From assembly GCF_009870125.1 (NCBI RefSeq), contig NC_046679.1, positions 2,542,001-2,606,000 of the forward strand: a stretch of 64,000 nt of DNA. Direction: 5' to 3'. Below, piece after piece: positions 43,194 through 56,217 of the stretch. The DNA comes from Drosophila pseudoobscura. Lineage: Eukaryota > Arthropoda > Insecta > Diptera > Drosophilidae. The notes beneath the pieces are model-generated. The model worked only from the letters and a program-made list of their open reading frames with translations, made no database searches and was not told the origin of the DNA. Position 1 is the first letter of the stretch, and the number at the start of each line of letters is the position of its first letter. The position numbers were made by a program, and so were the translations under genes.

Positions 43194-44901
43194 TTATTGC
43201 GGCTCGGCCTGCACCTTGTTAACGATGTCGCTCCAGAAGGTGCCGTACTCCTGTAGCACAGTGCCGCTGCAAAGGAAAATGTAAATTTTACAATCGAGCA
43301 AGTCATGAATTTCGTATGCCAGGCTAACAATTTTACAATGATTAAATATAGGCGGTTGCTATAAATAGGTAATAATTGATGAATCGACAGTTTCCAGTTA
43401 AGGGGCTTTGATGGGGGAGCTGTTGTACGGTGACACTACGCAACAGAATTTGGATGAGGCTTGGGCCTGGCGCAGAGTTCCATATCATTTTTTGGATAAG
43501 AGCACTCTGTCTTACCTCTGCCTTATTTATAAGGAGTCTAGAATTTCTTATTTATTTTTACTTTCCTGGTAACATATGAAATCCTTGTTGAATGTTCCTA
43601 TTTATTATTAAGCCTATAAAGTCATTTATTTTTTGGAATATAACTATATAAATGTTTTTCCCCATAAGATCTTTTTCTCTTGATTTTCTTCTCTTGGCAA
43701 TATTTCGGCAAAAACAGTTTTGTCATGGGAAAATCCTCTCATTAAATTTGCATAGACCTAGACATGATTTTCCTCTTTCAACATTAAATTCTGTAGTCCT
43801 GTCTGAGCTCTTTCTTTTGCCAAATGCTCCACTTAATATTTCATTTAATCCTACTTTTAGCATAATTTTTGGTAAAATGATTAATGACAAAAGAGTCAAA
43901 CTATCAACTGCTGCCAGGCAGCACCCACCCATGTAGGACAGTGCCATCTTGTCACAAAGTTGCTTTTGTCATATAAAAAGCATTGACAAAGTGTCTTCGG
44001 ATTTTGCCCTGGGCCTGTGCCTGAGCAAAGCGTCTTTGCCGTTTGATGCCTTTTTTGTGGATGCGTGGATGGATGCATGGATGGATGGAACTCTTTCACG
44101 TTTGGCTTTTTTCGAATAAATCAATTACGTAATGCTTTTTGTGTGATTATCCGGCAAGTTTTGTCGGCCTGACAATTATGTGCGCATTTTGTTATGTGGG
44201 TCAACGTGGCGTATGATTAATGAATGCCCTTCCCAGACGATGATGGTGCTCCTAATACAACCACGGCTATTGCTACTGCCACTGCTACTGCTCATGATGA
44301 TTATGTGATGGTAATGACGATAATGACGATGGTGACAAACGACAGACGAGCGACGACAGACACTGTTTGATGTCAGGCTTAGTTTATTGCCAAATCATCA
44401 AGAAATCCCCTCGACGACGGCTATCCCGCACCAGACTTACGTAAAGTAAACATTGCCGCGCTTGTTCTGCGGCGCCTTCCATAGCAGCTTGGCCCCCAGT
44501 TTGTCCCGGTTATCCGAGTGCGTTATGGCCGAGCACTCAGGTATGGTTTTTGTGTTCTCGCTCTGGACCCACTCGCCAATCCACTCATTGGAGTGCGCGT
44601 CGCGGGCCTGCAGGAAGAAGCCCCTGAAGACCGTGCTCTGCTGTGCGTGCGGATAGATGACCACAGAGATCTGCTGACCCGGATGGTAGCTCTGGGCATC
44701 GGCCACCACCTCAAAGGGATTTGTGTGGGCTGGCTGTGTACGGGCCTTTCCGTGGTTGGGCTGATTCGCGCGCTGCTTCACACACGTATCGGCTGGGGCC
44801 CCATCCGGAAATGCGGCAGTGCTTCCGATGAGCAAGGGCAGTAGCATAATCAGCAGCATGCTGGGCACTTCCTGGGCTATTCTGGTAAAACGATCCTTCA
44901 T
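43194..44901 (-). CDS. Secreted reeler-domain protein (defence-protein-like)
   Basis: Small secreted protein with a single reeler domain, the family of insect defence proteins such as Hdd11 and l(2)34Fc. Exons 44901-44441 and 43266-43194 give 177 aa; the codon AC|C spans a ~1.17 kb intron. A signal peptide (SMLLIMLLPLLIGSTAAFPD) is followed by cysteine-containing ADTCVKQR. Conserved reeler blocks are NPFEVVADAQSYHPGQQISV, FRGFFLQARD, ECSAITHSDNRDK, LLWKAPQNKRGNVYF and, in exon 2, GTVLQEYGTFW. Family members bind or respond to microbes in some insects; the function of this one is unknown. A TATA-like element lies ~115 nt upstream of the ATG. Confidence 0.88.
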
Positions 44902-45012
44902 TTTCTTAATCTTGTTTTGTAGATTTTTCTTCGTTATCGAATCGTGGGAAAAACACGCGCGTGCACGGCTAATGTAGCGGTAAAACTTGGCTCGCGGCCG
45001 CCATCGCCGGCC

Positions 45013-45021
45013 GTTTATAAG
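45013..45021 (-). promoter_or_regulatory. TATA box of the reeler-domain gene
   Basis: The - strand reads CCTTATAAAC here, in a GC-rich setting. It would place the start near 44,988 and give a ~85-90 nt leader before the ATG at 44901. No strong initiator was checked beyond spacing. Confidence 0.45.
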
Positions 45022-48000
45022 GCCCCCAGCAGCTCCAGCAGCTTCGTCAAAGACATGGGCGGGCGGTCATATGTAGAGAGATATGGGTATGGGCTTTGCC
45101 GCATGCCTCTGCTGCTGCTGCTGCTGCAGTGGCTGCCTTGGCCAACCAGTTTTTAATGATCAAAAAACCAATAGCCAAATCAGCGCCAGCGCCGCTGAGA
45201 GTTCCTTTCCTGCACAGTGCTCCGAACTGGGTCACACATTAGCCCCTTCCCCCATGCGGAGTCGCCCGCTTGGAGTCTGGGCTCCAATACAGCTCTAAGT
45301 GCTCGATTGCGAAATTCTATGCTTCTAATCGTTGTCTCGTTTGTTTGTTTGCTTTGCGCCATTTTTTTGGTGCATTTTTCAGCGCGTTTTAATGTTTTAA
45401 TTGACATGCAGCCGCCGTTGGCGTTGATTTCGTTGCCCCGAGTATTTTCATGCTATTTTTCCCTGCTCTGATTCCGCGCTGCGTTTCGCATTTCGCAGTG
45501 GCAGTTGCAAGCGGCGGTTTCCTTTCTGGGCACCGCCAACACATGGACCAGCGCGTCCAGTGCCCGAATGAGAATTTTGAAAAACATTTCCCCAGAAGCG
45601 TGGTGTTCATTTCATTTTGACGGAGCTCTGCCCGCAGCTCTGTTGAATGCGTTTCAGCTTTTGTGCATTACTTTGTCTCCCTTTTGTCCCCCCTTTCAAA
45701 AGGACTCATCGTCTGTTAGTGTTCAGTTAGTGCATCCTGCAATGGTATCTGTTTGTGTGGGTAAATTTATTTAAAAGCCAGAAGGAACAAATTTGTACAA
45801 CCCTATAAGATTTCTTTCTGAACAAATCATACTCAAAAGTATAGATGTATTTGAACAAAATACGAAATAAATGTCATTCCTTGTGCACTTCCGACTATTT
45901 ATAAAGCATCATTCAGATTACACGGGAACAAAAAATAAGCCTGTAGGCCAAGTTAAGTAGACCTTAGTCCCCTGCAAAGAATTTGCAAAAACTGTTTTAA
46001 AAGTTAAAAAACCGCCATTTGGTGACTTCGCGAACTTTAATCATTTTGACACTCGGCTTCTACAACGCTAATATCTTCAAATTGATGGGTTGTAAAGAGA
46101 CACCTTACCATGACGACTGCAACTGAACTGAAGATATATCAAGCTCTCTACCATTTTTAATGCTTCATCTACTTTTGCTTGTATGGCAAGGCCTGTTTTA
46201 AACAAACTACTAATCATTAAAATGATCCAAAGAATAACAAAGTATATCATAATAAAATTATATTATACTAAGCAAAGTATGCAAGGCTATAAAAGTATTC
46301 AACAAGCGCTCGATCCTTAAAGTATGCAATGTTTTTATTTAAATAATATTGAAACATTTTAATATCTGAATCAAAATTGATGTCCTAGGGATCAGAAAAG
46401 GAACCACTGAAAATATTATTTTTACGCATTTCATTTCCTATTAAAGCTTGGACCAGATAATACATTTTTGCTAGCTAGTCATGTTTTTATACTTGTTTTT
46501 TTAATTGTTGATTTTTCCTTTTTGGGTGGCTCCTCTGCTTTTACCTTACGTGTTCAGCAAATTCACAATCGGATCAAAATTCATTGAAAAAGGCAGACTT
46601 TCAAACAACAATTTCATTTAAAAGCAACAAAAAGGGGCCGTCCGTTCTATGTAAACGCTGTTATTTCTCAGATATTGCCATGTACGCACACACTTTTGAA
46701 CAAACTCAATTTGCAACTCGTTTCATGAATTAAAATGTTGGGTTGAATATTTAAATTGGAAACTGCTGCTGCATCGGCAACTTTCTCTGCTTTGTCTGCT
46801 TTCTCTAAGCGAATTAAAATGTTTACTCTGCGAAATCTGGTCGACTTAAATTGTGATAAATATTATGTTGAATGGCATTTTGTCGAGCAAACATTGCCGA
46901 ACTTTACAATGGAACATTTCATTTCATTTAGACTGGTTTTTGTTTGGCTTTGGCTTTGGCATTGTTTTATTTTGTGGCAGTGGCGAAAGGTCAGTTAACC
47001 CGGCTTAGCCGGGGCCAACCCGAAAGACGACTCTCGCCGGGAGGACGTGTCATGTATTATGGATGCGGCCAATGCGAACTTTCAACTCCCTGAACTGGCA
47101 GCAGCTTCCTAAATGGCCCAGCATTCAAAATGACATTTGCGCCACATCACACCCGAGTCCAGTCGAATCGAGTCCGGGAGTACTCCTGACTGCTGGCAAT
47201 GCATGCGAAATTCGGTGAACACGGCAAAAAAAATACGAAGGAAAATGAGAAAAAAACACTGCCTGATGCCCTAAACCGATGTACCATGTAAATAGTAAAC
47301 TTTGTAGGCCGTGCGACAAGACGGGGGAAAGGCCACTTCATCGAGGACGGTTGGCGCGGAAAAGTGTGTCACCTGCAGGGTCGCCTCTCTCCCATTGCCC
47401 ATTGCCCATTGCGCAGGTCCTGAGAGCATCTCTCCGCCGCCTGTTGGTGTACGCTTCCGAACAGCTTTCACCAACGATGGCGATTTCCTCAGAACATCCG
47501 AGGATTGCATGTTCAAAACGTAGTCAGACGTTGAAGCGCGTGGTCGTCGAAAGTTCGTCCTCCGGAACATTCAAGAGGAGTACAGGAAAATATCTGTGAA
47601 ACAACAACAAACTAGAGCAGCAAACCAGCAGCGGCACCAGCAGCAGCAGCAGCAGTCGACGAAGGAAATTGTGAGCAATTTGTATTTTAGTATATTTTTA
47701 CGCGCGCGTGGTCGTCTCCCTGTCTGTGTCCCTCCCTGTGTGAGTGTGTGAGTGAGTCTTTGAGTGTGTGAGTGGGCGATGATGATGAGATCCTAACTCG
47801 ATTCAGACCGTGCAACAGAGCCACATCCAACAAAAGAAGAAGCAAAACCGGAGTTAAAAGTGCAAACACAAACAAAAACAGGATAAACTTTTGCTTTTTG
47901 AGGCAAGCAAATATTTTGAAAAAAGCACCCAGCTTGAGGAAAGTGAAAAGCAATCAAAGTAATAAATGAAGTGGCAGCCAGCAGCAAGCAGGGAGCAGTA

Positions 48001-51000
48001 CAACAAAGTAGAGGGAAAGCCGAAAGGAAGAGGGAAATCCACAAAAAAATCAATGCCTTTTTAGCAGAGTTATACGCTACGTATACGTGATATGTACCAA
48101 AGCCATAGCCAGAGCCATAGCCAGAGCCATAGCGCCAAGGGCGGGGAAAAGCCAAATAATAATAAAGGAAATTCTCACGTGACGCATAAAAAAGCAGCCA
48201 CAAGCACAGCACACCAACAGAGCCAGGCACACAACCCACACACCAGACCGACACACAGATACACCTACTCTACCTGCCACACAAATTGAAGTTGGCGAAA
48301 CATATTTGCGCAGCCGGGTGGCAAGGAAGTAGGAAGCATATGATTATGATGAGGCAGTGCTGGAGACATTTTGGGGCAGCAGGAGGACCCAAATTGACAA
48401 CAGCTGGGGGGATCGGGAACATTCAAGGTGGGCAGGGGATGGGGACAGGTGGAAGATTGCCTTCTGCCACATTTGTTGCTGCCAGTTTGCATACATTGAA
48501 TTTAATGAACTGCCTGGCCCGTATCGGTGTCGGTGTCAGTGTCGGTGTCTGTATGTGTGCATCTGTATCTGTGTGTGTTGGATTTGCTTTTAATAATTTA
48601 GCTTGCTCGGAACTAAATGACGCTTTTAAAGTATGCAACGTCAGGCGACCCCAATATGCGGCAAGCGGCAAGCGGCAAATGGCAAGATGTGGCAGAAACC
48701 GACCAGAACAGAACAGAAGACGGAAAAGACGCAAAAGGAACAAGAAAACACGAACCATTTAATGCCCCTTCGCACCCTCTGCTTGAGTGTATGTGAGTGT
48801 ATGTGCAACCCCGAGTGGAGAAGGGCAGGCATACTAACACACTTCGCTTGGAGGACTACGTCATCCTAGCCCAGAGCCAGGGGCAGAGGCAGAGGCACGG
48901 GCACAACCCATAGCCAAAGCCAAAGCCAAAGCCAAAGCCAGAGCCAGAGCCAGCAGCCACACCATCAGACCCTGCCAGGGGCTGGGTCGTCACATTTTCG
49001 CACTCACAATCACATCGCGTGGCACATAGGCCCGTTCTGGCCTCCACACAGAGAGTGCCACAGTTCACTACCACACATGCACAACGGGGCGAAGTTGTAC
49101 GGAGTCGAGGGTTCCTCCTTCGGATCGATTTCGGGGCAGCACAGACTTTGCGGCAGTTGCAGTCTCGCTCGGTTACTTCGCTTAGTGCTACACGGAAATC
49201 TGCATGTGGCATGCGGCATGCGGCATGGAAGGGCCCCCCAGTTGGGGAGTGGGAAAGATGGTTCGATTGTCGGGATGGAAACGTCATCAAATCGTATCGA
49301 GTCTATAAATATCAATATATATATATATTACCGATTTCCGAGGCATAGATGAAAGGGCTGCAGTAAATTTCGACATGATCCGGCAAGCACCGGCATGACC
49401 CTTGACCTTCGACTAGTGCCATGTGCCTTGTGCCATGTACCATGAGCTCGTTTGCCCATTTATGCTTCGATTTCTAAGGCCTCTACCCACCGCAGACCCC
49501 CAACCCCGCTACCCGTAACCCCACCTCCGGCCAACTGCAAAATCATTTGCCATCAAAATCGCATGTCGCTGGCACGAGGGGGGAAAACCTCGTAATACTC
49601 GTACAAAATAAACCAAAAAAATGGGAAAAAAACGAAAGCAGAACCAGATCCACAGACCAGAAATCCTTGTCGCACAGTTTGCGTTTATAATTTATATTGC
49701 ATTCTTCTTCTATATATTCTCTTGTTTTAGTTGCGCATTTGGCCTTGCCTTTGTCCCTTTGTGACTGTATCTGTACATGCATCTGTAGTTGTACTACTTG
49801 TATCTGTGCCTATGGGCCTATATCTGTATCTTCTTCTGTGTCTGTGCCCCGGCGTGTGCCTGTGTCTGCTGAGGAGACCTTTAAGTATGCCCGCTGGCAT
49901 TTTGGTACTTTCGTTCAGCTCGAGGGTTTCCCTGCTTTATGACTATTAAAATATGCAATTAAATACACACACACACGAACACGCACATGTCTGTATGTAT
50001 GATCTTTGAGGGCTGTCCCTGCCCCATTTGTGTGTTCTTTAGGGGCGCATCGTTGAAAATTGAAATTTTGCGCTTATTTATGGAACGTCTTGAGACGTTG
50101 GCGTTGATTGCCGTAACGCCCCATTGCCTGGTACATGACTATAATAATGATTGCCATTTTTATAGGCCAACGTAGGAAGATAAATTGTTTGTGGCCGGCG
50201 ATGCCGATGCCGATGCCGCTGGCCGGAAAATCGTTTTCGTCCTTCCCCGCTTTGAAGCCTTTTCTTGAAAGTTTTGTTGCCCCAGCACGAATGCCAATGA
50301 AGGGAACCGCATTGGCTAACCCATTTCCAGAGATGTACAGTCAGCCAGTCCGTCGGACAGAGTCAAAACCCAGTGAAGTGTACACGGCGTATACTTAATA
50401 TTTTGGGTAAATGCTTCTGGGGGATGTACATGTATGTTAAGTGGAGGGCACCGGGCACTGGCATGGGCACTGGCATGGGCACGGGCACCCCTCTGAAACT
50501 GTCAACGCTGTCAGGCGACATCTCCCGCTGCCGCCCGTAGGCGCGGTCCGCTTAATTGCTCTAATTAATTTGACTGAGGTGAGTCTGTAAATTGCGTTTA
50601 ACCTCCGCCTCCCAGAGGCTAATGTGTGGCCGTTCTATAAGTAGCTTGAGCACAGTACGTGCTTACGTACGAGAGTCCATCTCTGGGGCTTAGACTATGG
50701 CTCCACCTCCGCCGTCTAGGCCAACCAATTGTGCTGCGGTCGTTTGTTCCCATTTTGCTGATGACACAGACCCGAGGAACTCTCATTATGACCCCCGGAA
50801 CATGTGTCAGAGTGTCTCCGGACGGGTCTCTCTCTGTGTGCCTGGAGCTGCACGTGTCGAATATTAAAGCAAACTGTACAAACAGTTGTTGCCACATTAA
50901 CCATGTCATGGCAAGTGCATATGCCAGTCTATGCCATGCCTCTCCATCACCCCCATCCTCCAATCCACGTCTCTCCATCCCATACGTGGGATTGCGTGGC

Positions 51001-54000
51001 ATATATTTATTTCGTATTTAGAGGCGCCATTTAAGTGACCGATGCCCGACTTTCGGCACTCGCGAGGCGACATTTTGAGGGGGCACTTATGGATTAAGCG
51101 GGCAATCGCATTAGCCGACGGCTGGGGAACGTTGCTATAAATGTGTGAAAGCTTAGTGCCATATGCACACTCACACCCGCGCCCGCGCCCGCATGTAGCA
51201 TGCCACCGCTCTGACGTATCCCGCCCAGATGCGCCGAGGGGCAAGGCTCTGCCCACCTGCACCCACGGCGGTTAAATATTGCAGCAGTTTTATGCGATTT
51301 TCGAAACGCCATCGAAGCGCAGCCACATCCGTAGTCGCATCCGTTGCGACGCAAAAAAAGCAAAGATATGTACGTGGGGCACTGCCTTTAGTGGGTGACA
51401 GGGGTATACCGTATTCTCGGATTAATGGTACATGGCAGAGAACTAAAGGGGATAGCAATTTTCATATCGAGTTGCAAAATAAACTGCGTCCATTAAATGT
51501 ATATAATATTCAAGAGTTCAAAGAAGTAAACCAGTTGAGTATCCCCATGATAAGTTCTTTTTGGGAGCTAAAATGATTTGCTTTGAAATGAGGGGTATTC
51601 CACAGTTTAGAGCAATCTCTGTGGGTGGCACTCGCTTTTACCATATTTATCGCCAGTTAGACGCCGCCACTGGAAAAGTCCATTAGGAAAGGGGGAAATG
51701 GGGCTGCGTGGTTGTGGATCCATTGTTGATGGCTTTTAGCATGGCATGCGAATTTAATGGCTCTGATTTTGTTTTCTCTTTTTCGGGAAATCGAGTTTCA
51801 ATTGGGTCAGAAAATCAACGGCAAGTGGAATTGGCACACAGAAGATCGAACGTTGTCTAGTATGCTACAATGCTTTTCATTGATTTCGTTCGTTTCCTCT
51901 CTCTTGCCACATTATTTCCCACATTGCCACAGACATAACAGTCTGCCACCATTTGACATATCTGGTTTTCCCGATCGCTGTCGACACGCCTCGTTGCGTG
52001 CATTGCAAACTCATTAGTTAGGATCATGTTCGAGCAATTTTCAGATGGCTGCACACCCGCACACAGGGCTCTGACTAGCGGGGCGAATGCATTGTGTGTG
52101 GTGCATATAAGTGGAGCCGTGACTGCCACAAAATATTGTATATAACAACGTCTCAACATTTATTTATAATGTGTCAGGCGGCAAAGGTTAAAAGTTGCCC
52201 ATCGACTGCCATTCTGCCCCAGCTCGAATCAATTGCAGAGGCAACTCGATGGAAATCCGCTTACATTGGACTCGCTTTCACTTCCCTTTCGGCGGTAGCG
52301 CTGGGGGGTGATTCCCAGAGCGGAAGCGGAAATGCACAAAAGGCAAAGGGCGAGACGGCCGTCGACGACATGCATCCGCCGCGCTACGCTTCGCCTTGCC
52401 TTTCCTTGCCTCGCAGCAAATCTTCAGTACTTATCAGGGTGTCTTTTGCTGCTGCTTTTTTAGTTTTCCTTCCTTTCAGTATTTTGTGGTATACCCGTTC
52501 TCGGTGCTGTGCTCTTCTTGGCCTAGTGGTGGTGGTGCTGGGCTAATTGGCTCTGTTCGGTGGGGTTGGCACTTGAGCACAAAAGTTTCAGTGCAGGAGG
52601 CCGATCTGGAACCGCTGCTTGCCACGCCATGTTTCGTGATTTTCTTTGATTCCAGTGCGTTGTTTCAGAGCCCCCCGCCCAAAGGCCGAACCATGGTCGG
52701 GGCAGTGCAGGAGCTGGAGCTGGAGCTGGAACCTCCGGCAAACGCCTACTACAACGTGTACAACTCACGCCATTTCCGCTTGCCACTCGCCTCCATGTTG
52801 TCGTTGTCGTTGTCGGTGTCGTCCGTCGTCGTCACAGTGCCTCATGGTAACCTTTTGTTGTTTGGTTGGCTGGTTTTGTTTGTTTGTTTGGCTGTTTGTT
52901 TGGTTGCTGGCAATACTTTATTGTATTTCGCATTTTTCGCCATTTTATTTATTGCCCTTCACATGGCAACCAAACCAGGCCGAACAGCAATCAGAGGCCA
53001 AAACCATCCATCCATCCCTCCGTCCACCATTCTACCATCCACAATTCTTGAGCTCAACAGTTTTGCTGCGCTCCAAAACAATCATAATTCATTCATATAC
53101 ATACTCTTAGGAGTACGCCCTGGCATTCGTACATATATCCACTTAGTCATCTGGAATTCCCCCCAGCAACAACAACAACAACAACAGCCCCCCTCCTCCA
53201 ACAACAACAACTCAATGAAATGCGAGCCAGAATTAATTCATAATGAGGAGCCAGGAATTCTTTTGGTTGTTGCATGCCCGTACTCCTGAGGAATGGCGTT
53301 GCCCTGATGGGCCATTTGACAACATGCGATATTTAATTGGGTTTTAATATACATTACATACACACAGGCACAAAGGCACACCGCCTCACCGACTCTTCGA
53401 CTGGGGGGTACATTTTTGAAATATAAAACTAAAACCTAATGTAATCCAGCCATGAAGGCGATGCGATAAGCGATACCCCAGCCCAGGGACTGCGACCAGC
53501 AGTAAATCCACCTAAAATGGATCGGATTTGTACGTGGGAGGGGGTTCAAAATATTATAATTAATATATGTATGTGCTTTTACCTTGTTGGTAATCCCATT
53601 AGGAAGCTCAAAGGAGCGTGCAACTTAATATCAAATGTAATTCAACTGCAAAACAAGTTTTGTGTACAACAAGGGGCAGTCCCTTTTGGGGAGTGTTCCT
53701 TATTGAAGGGAAAATGAGAGTGCACCTTCCATGATGAGTGCACGTAAAAAAGTTTTCGCAGAAATTTCATTAATTTTCCCATTTGCACCCTCACACATCA
53801 GCATTTATCTAGCCTCCAGGGACCGGGCATTATAAAAGTCCATTCATGGAGTCCGTGGCCACAGAAATGCAGCGCACAAAGTGAGCAAAATGAACAAAGG
53901 AATTCAGTGTCATTCAGTGGCCTGTAATCGATGCGAATCGATGTTTTTACCATTGATTGCTCAATCGCCCATTTCATTTGCGTTTAATTTTTCGCCCCGG

Positions 54001-56180
54001 GCTTCCATTGAAATTCAATTTCCATTCAGATTCAGATGGGAATTGTTCATTTGTCACACTGAAAGACGGTTAGTAGAATGAAGGTGGAGAAGAGTTTAAA
54101 AATTAATTCGCAAAAACGATCTAGCGCGGATTTTTTCTGTGATTTATTATTCATGCGACTTTATTTATAAATTACGCTAAAAGCAAGTAAATCCTTTGAA
54201 TTTATTTCAATGAGATAACACAAATATATTTTGGATGAGAGGAGTTCCTAAAAACTGGCAAAAGTGTGCGCGTAGTTTATATTCATTAATTTTTTCCCTC
54301 TAATCCCTGACTAAACCATTAGTTTCAGTTTGTATAGTGTCTGGCATTAGAAAATTAATTGATATGAAAAATGGGAATTAGTCAATGTGCAATAATTCGA
54401 TTCGTTTGCTCATGATTAAGAGCCAGTTATGGTATGCATAGAAATGTTTCATTCGATGAGGTTCTAGAATCACACTCACATAATTTGGTAGAGAAATTGA
54501 TTAAATTAGCAATTGATTTCTCCGATCGGATTGATTTAAGCCAGCTCCCAGATTGGGAAAGCGAACCTTCGAGTATCATTAACATAGTCAAGATGAAAAG
54601 ATTAGGCCCCACAGGGATTATTAGTGCAACAATTGACCACTATTCAAGTACTTCTAAAACACAAAATATGTTCTTGGTGTTGGCATATCCCTTTTAAATC
54701 AATTAATCCAGGCCAAATCGATTTAACCAAATAGAATTGAATGGAATGGAATGGAATGAAATGAGGAAACTTCCAGTTGATGGAATCATTGATTTTTATC
54801 CCGCGACTGGATTAGGACTGGATGATTGTGCGGATTCAATTTGGTGGCTCTTGGCCCCAAATTGAATGGTAGCAGATTCCATTAGTTTGGCTGGATCTTG
54901 GGGCCCATTAAGAGCCGACCAAACATTGTCGCCTCGCCATTCTGTGTGGGTGGCAGTCGGGCCAATTGTTTGGGTTATCCGTCTTCGTCTTTGGGTCTTT
55001 GTTGGGGTCTGTCTATGGCTGAGTGTGCTTCTGTGTGTCTGCCAAATGCCAAGCAATTTGTTCCATGCATATAAATCTTAAGAAATAATTGCAGCAATGA
55101 CACGCACATACATACATCAACCAGAGGAATGATTATAAGGGGCATAGATTCCGGCCTTGATTGGTTGAGAGGCGCTTAAAATATGCGAACTAAACTGTAT
55201 TTTGGCTTGGCTCTCTAGATTCTGCACTAAGATTCGCCATCTCTCTCCCATCAGCAATCAATAAAATTTAGCATGCACTTGTATCTGTATCTGTATCTGT
55301 TGGATGTATCTGGTGGATGTATAGTATAGAACACGACTGGCTCTTGGCCAAAGTGCGTTCGTTTTGGCCGCGTCTCTGAAAAGCTCACTTGGGCTCGCTT
55401 TGTTTGCCCTCGCTCTCGAAGCCTTTCGCCATTGTTTGGCTATGCCCAGCGCATTGTTGTTGCTGCAAATACACACACAGATCCATATATAAATATACTC
55501 GTATGGGTGTATATATAGACACGTGTGCATAGGCACATGTGTGTCCTTTGCCATTGTTTGCTGAATTTATAGCACGAATTTCTGGATTGGCTCTTGGCGA
55601 CTATTTGCAGTTTTATTTTTGTTTTTATACCCATAAAACCTCGTACGCGCCTCGACCAGCTCTCAAAGCCTCACTCAGACAACGCGCTGGCCGTCCTTGA
55701 GGCTTATGCTAAAACAATGGCTACTCCTGCTCACAAGTATTTATTTGCCCAACTTTAATGCCACGTATGGGAGGGGGGGGATATGGCAGGTGCCTGCTTT
55801 ATGATTTATGCTTGTGTCATGTTAATTAGCACGATCTTTGGCTGATTTGGGCTCGTGTCTGTGTGCCTCCGACACGTTGTCGCATGTGAAAATATTCCCC
55901 AAAAAAGAACACAGCACACATTTACACAGTGAACCCTGGCACAAGGGAATCACACTACTGAAAAAGACAAAAAAAAAAAGAGGGGAAAAGGGAAAATAAG
56001 TGGTCTTTTCAATCTATATCTAGTCTACGGCTTTGTTTTCAATTTCCACTTCGTTGAAAGTGGAAGGGTAAGAGGCTTAAAGTTTATTGCGTCATTCATG
56101 GCATTATAGATATTTCTCATTCTCCACTTAGGGGGCTTATAATAGTTTATCAGGCTCCTCCTACAGGTTCTGAGCTAGAA
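45022..56180. other. Gene-poor region
   Basis: About 11 kb without a supported gene. The 45.8-47 kb part is very AT-rich. Near 47,300-47,670 the base composition rises and CAG triplets occur, followed by a possible donor (ATT|GTGAGC near 47,670); this could be an untranslated exon but cannot be tested here. Hexamer tracts lie at 48096-48135 and 48909-48955, and a GGCACT/GGCATG array near 50455-50490. A 297-codon open frame at 52396-53289 was considered and rejected. Confidence 0.45.
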
Positions 56181-56181
56181 T

Positions 56182-56217
56182 TATAAAAATTGTGACTGTT
56201 CTGAGTGGTCACAGTGA
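56182..56217 (+). promoter_or_regulatory. Candidate TATA/Inr core promoter
   Basis: TATAAAA at 56182-56188 is followed by GGTCACAGT with the A of TCA at 56211, the correct spacing for a Drosophila TATA/initiator pair. Downstream sequence is A-rich like a 5' UTR (AACGAAAAATAATTAAAACG). It has a short ORF (ATG near 56281). It may drive the EB-module gene, whose coding exon begins after a splice acceptor at 58099; the link is inferred. Confidence 0.35.

Noticed and set aside
52396-53289. 297-codon + strand open frame with hydrophobic stretches and a Gln/Asn run
   Set aside because: It lacks an ATG for the first ~100 codons. The hydrophobic and poly-Gln parts are translations of GTTTGTTTG and CAACAACAA simple repeats, and no splice context or family resemblance is visible.
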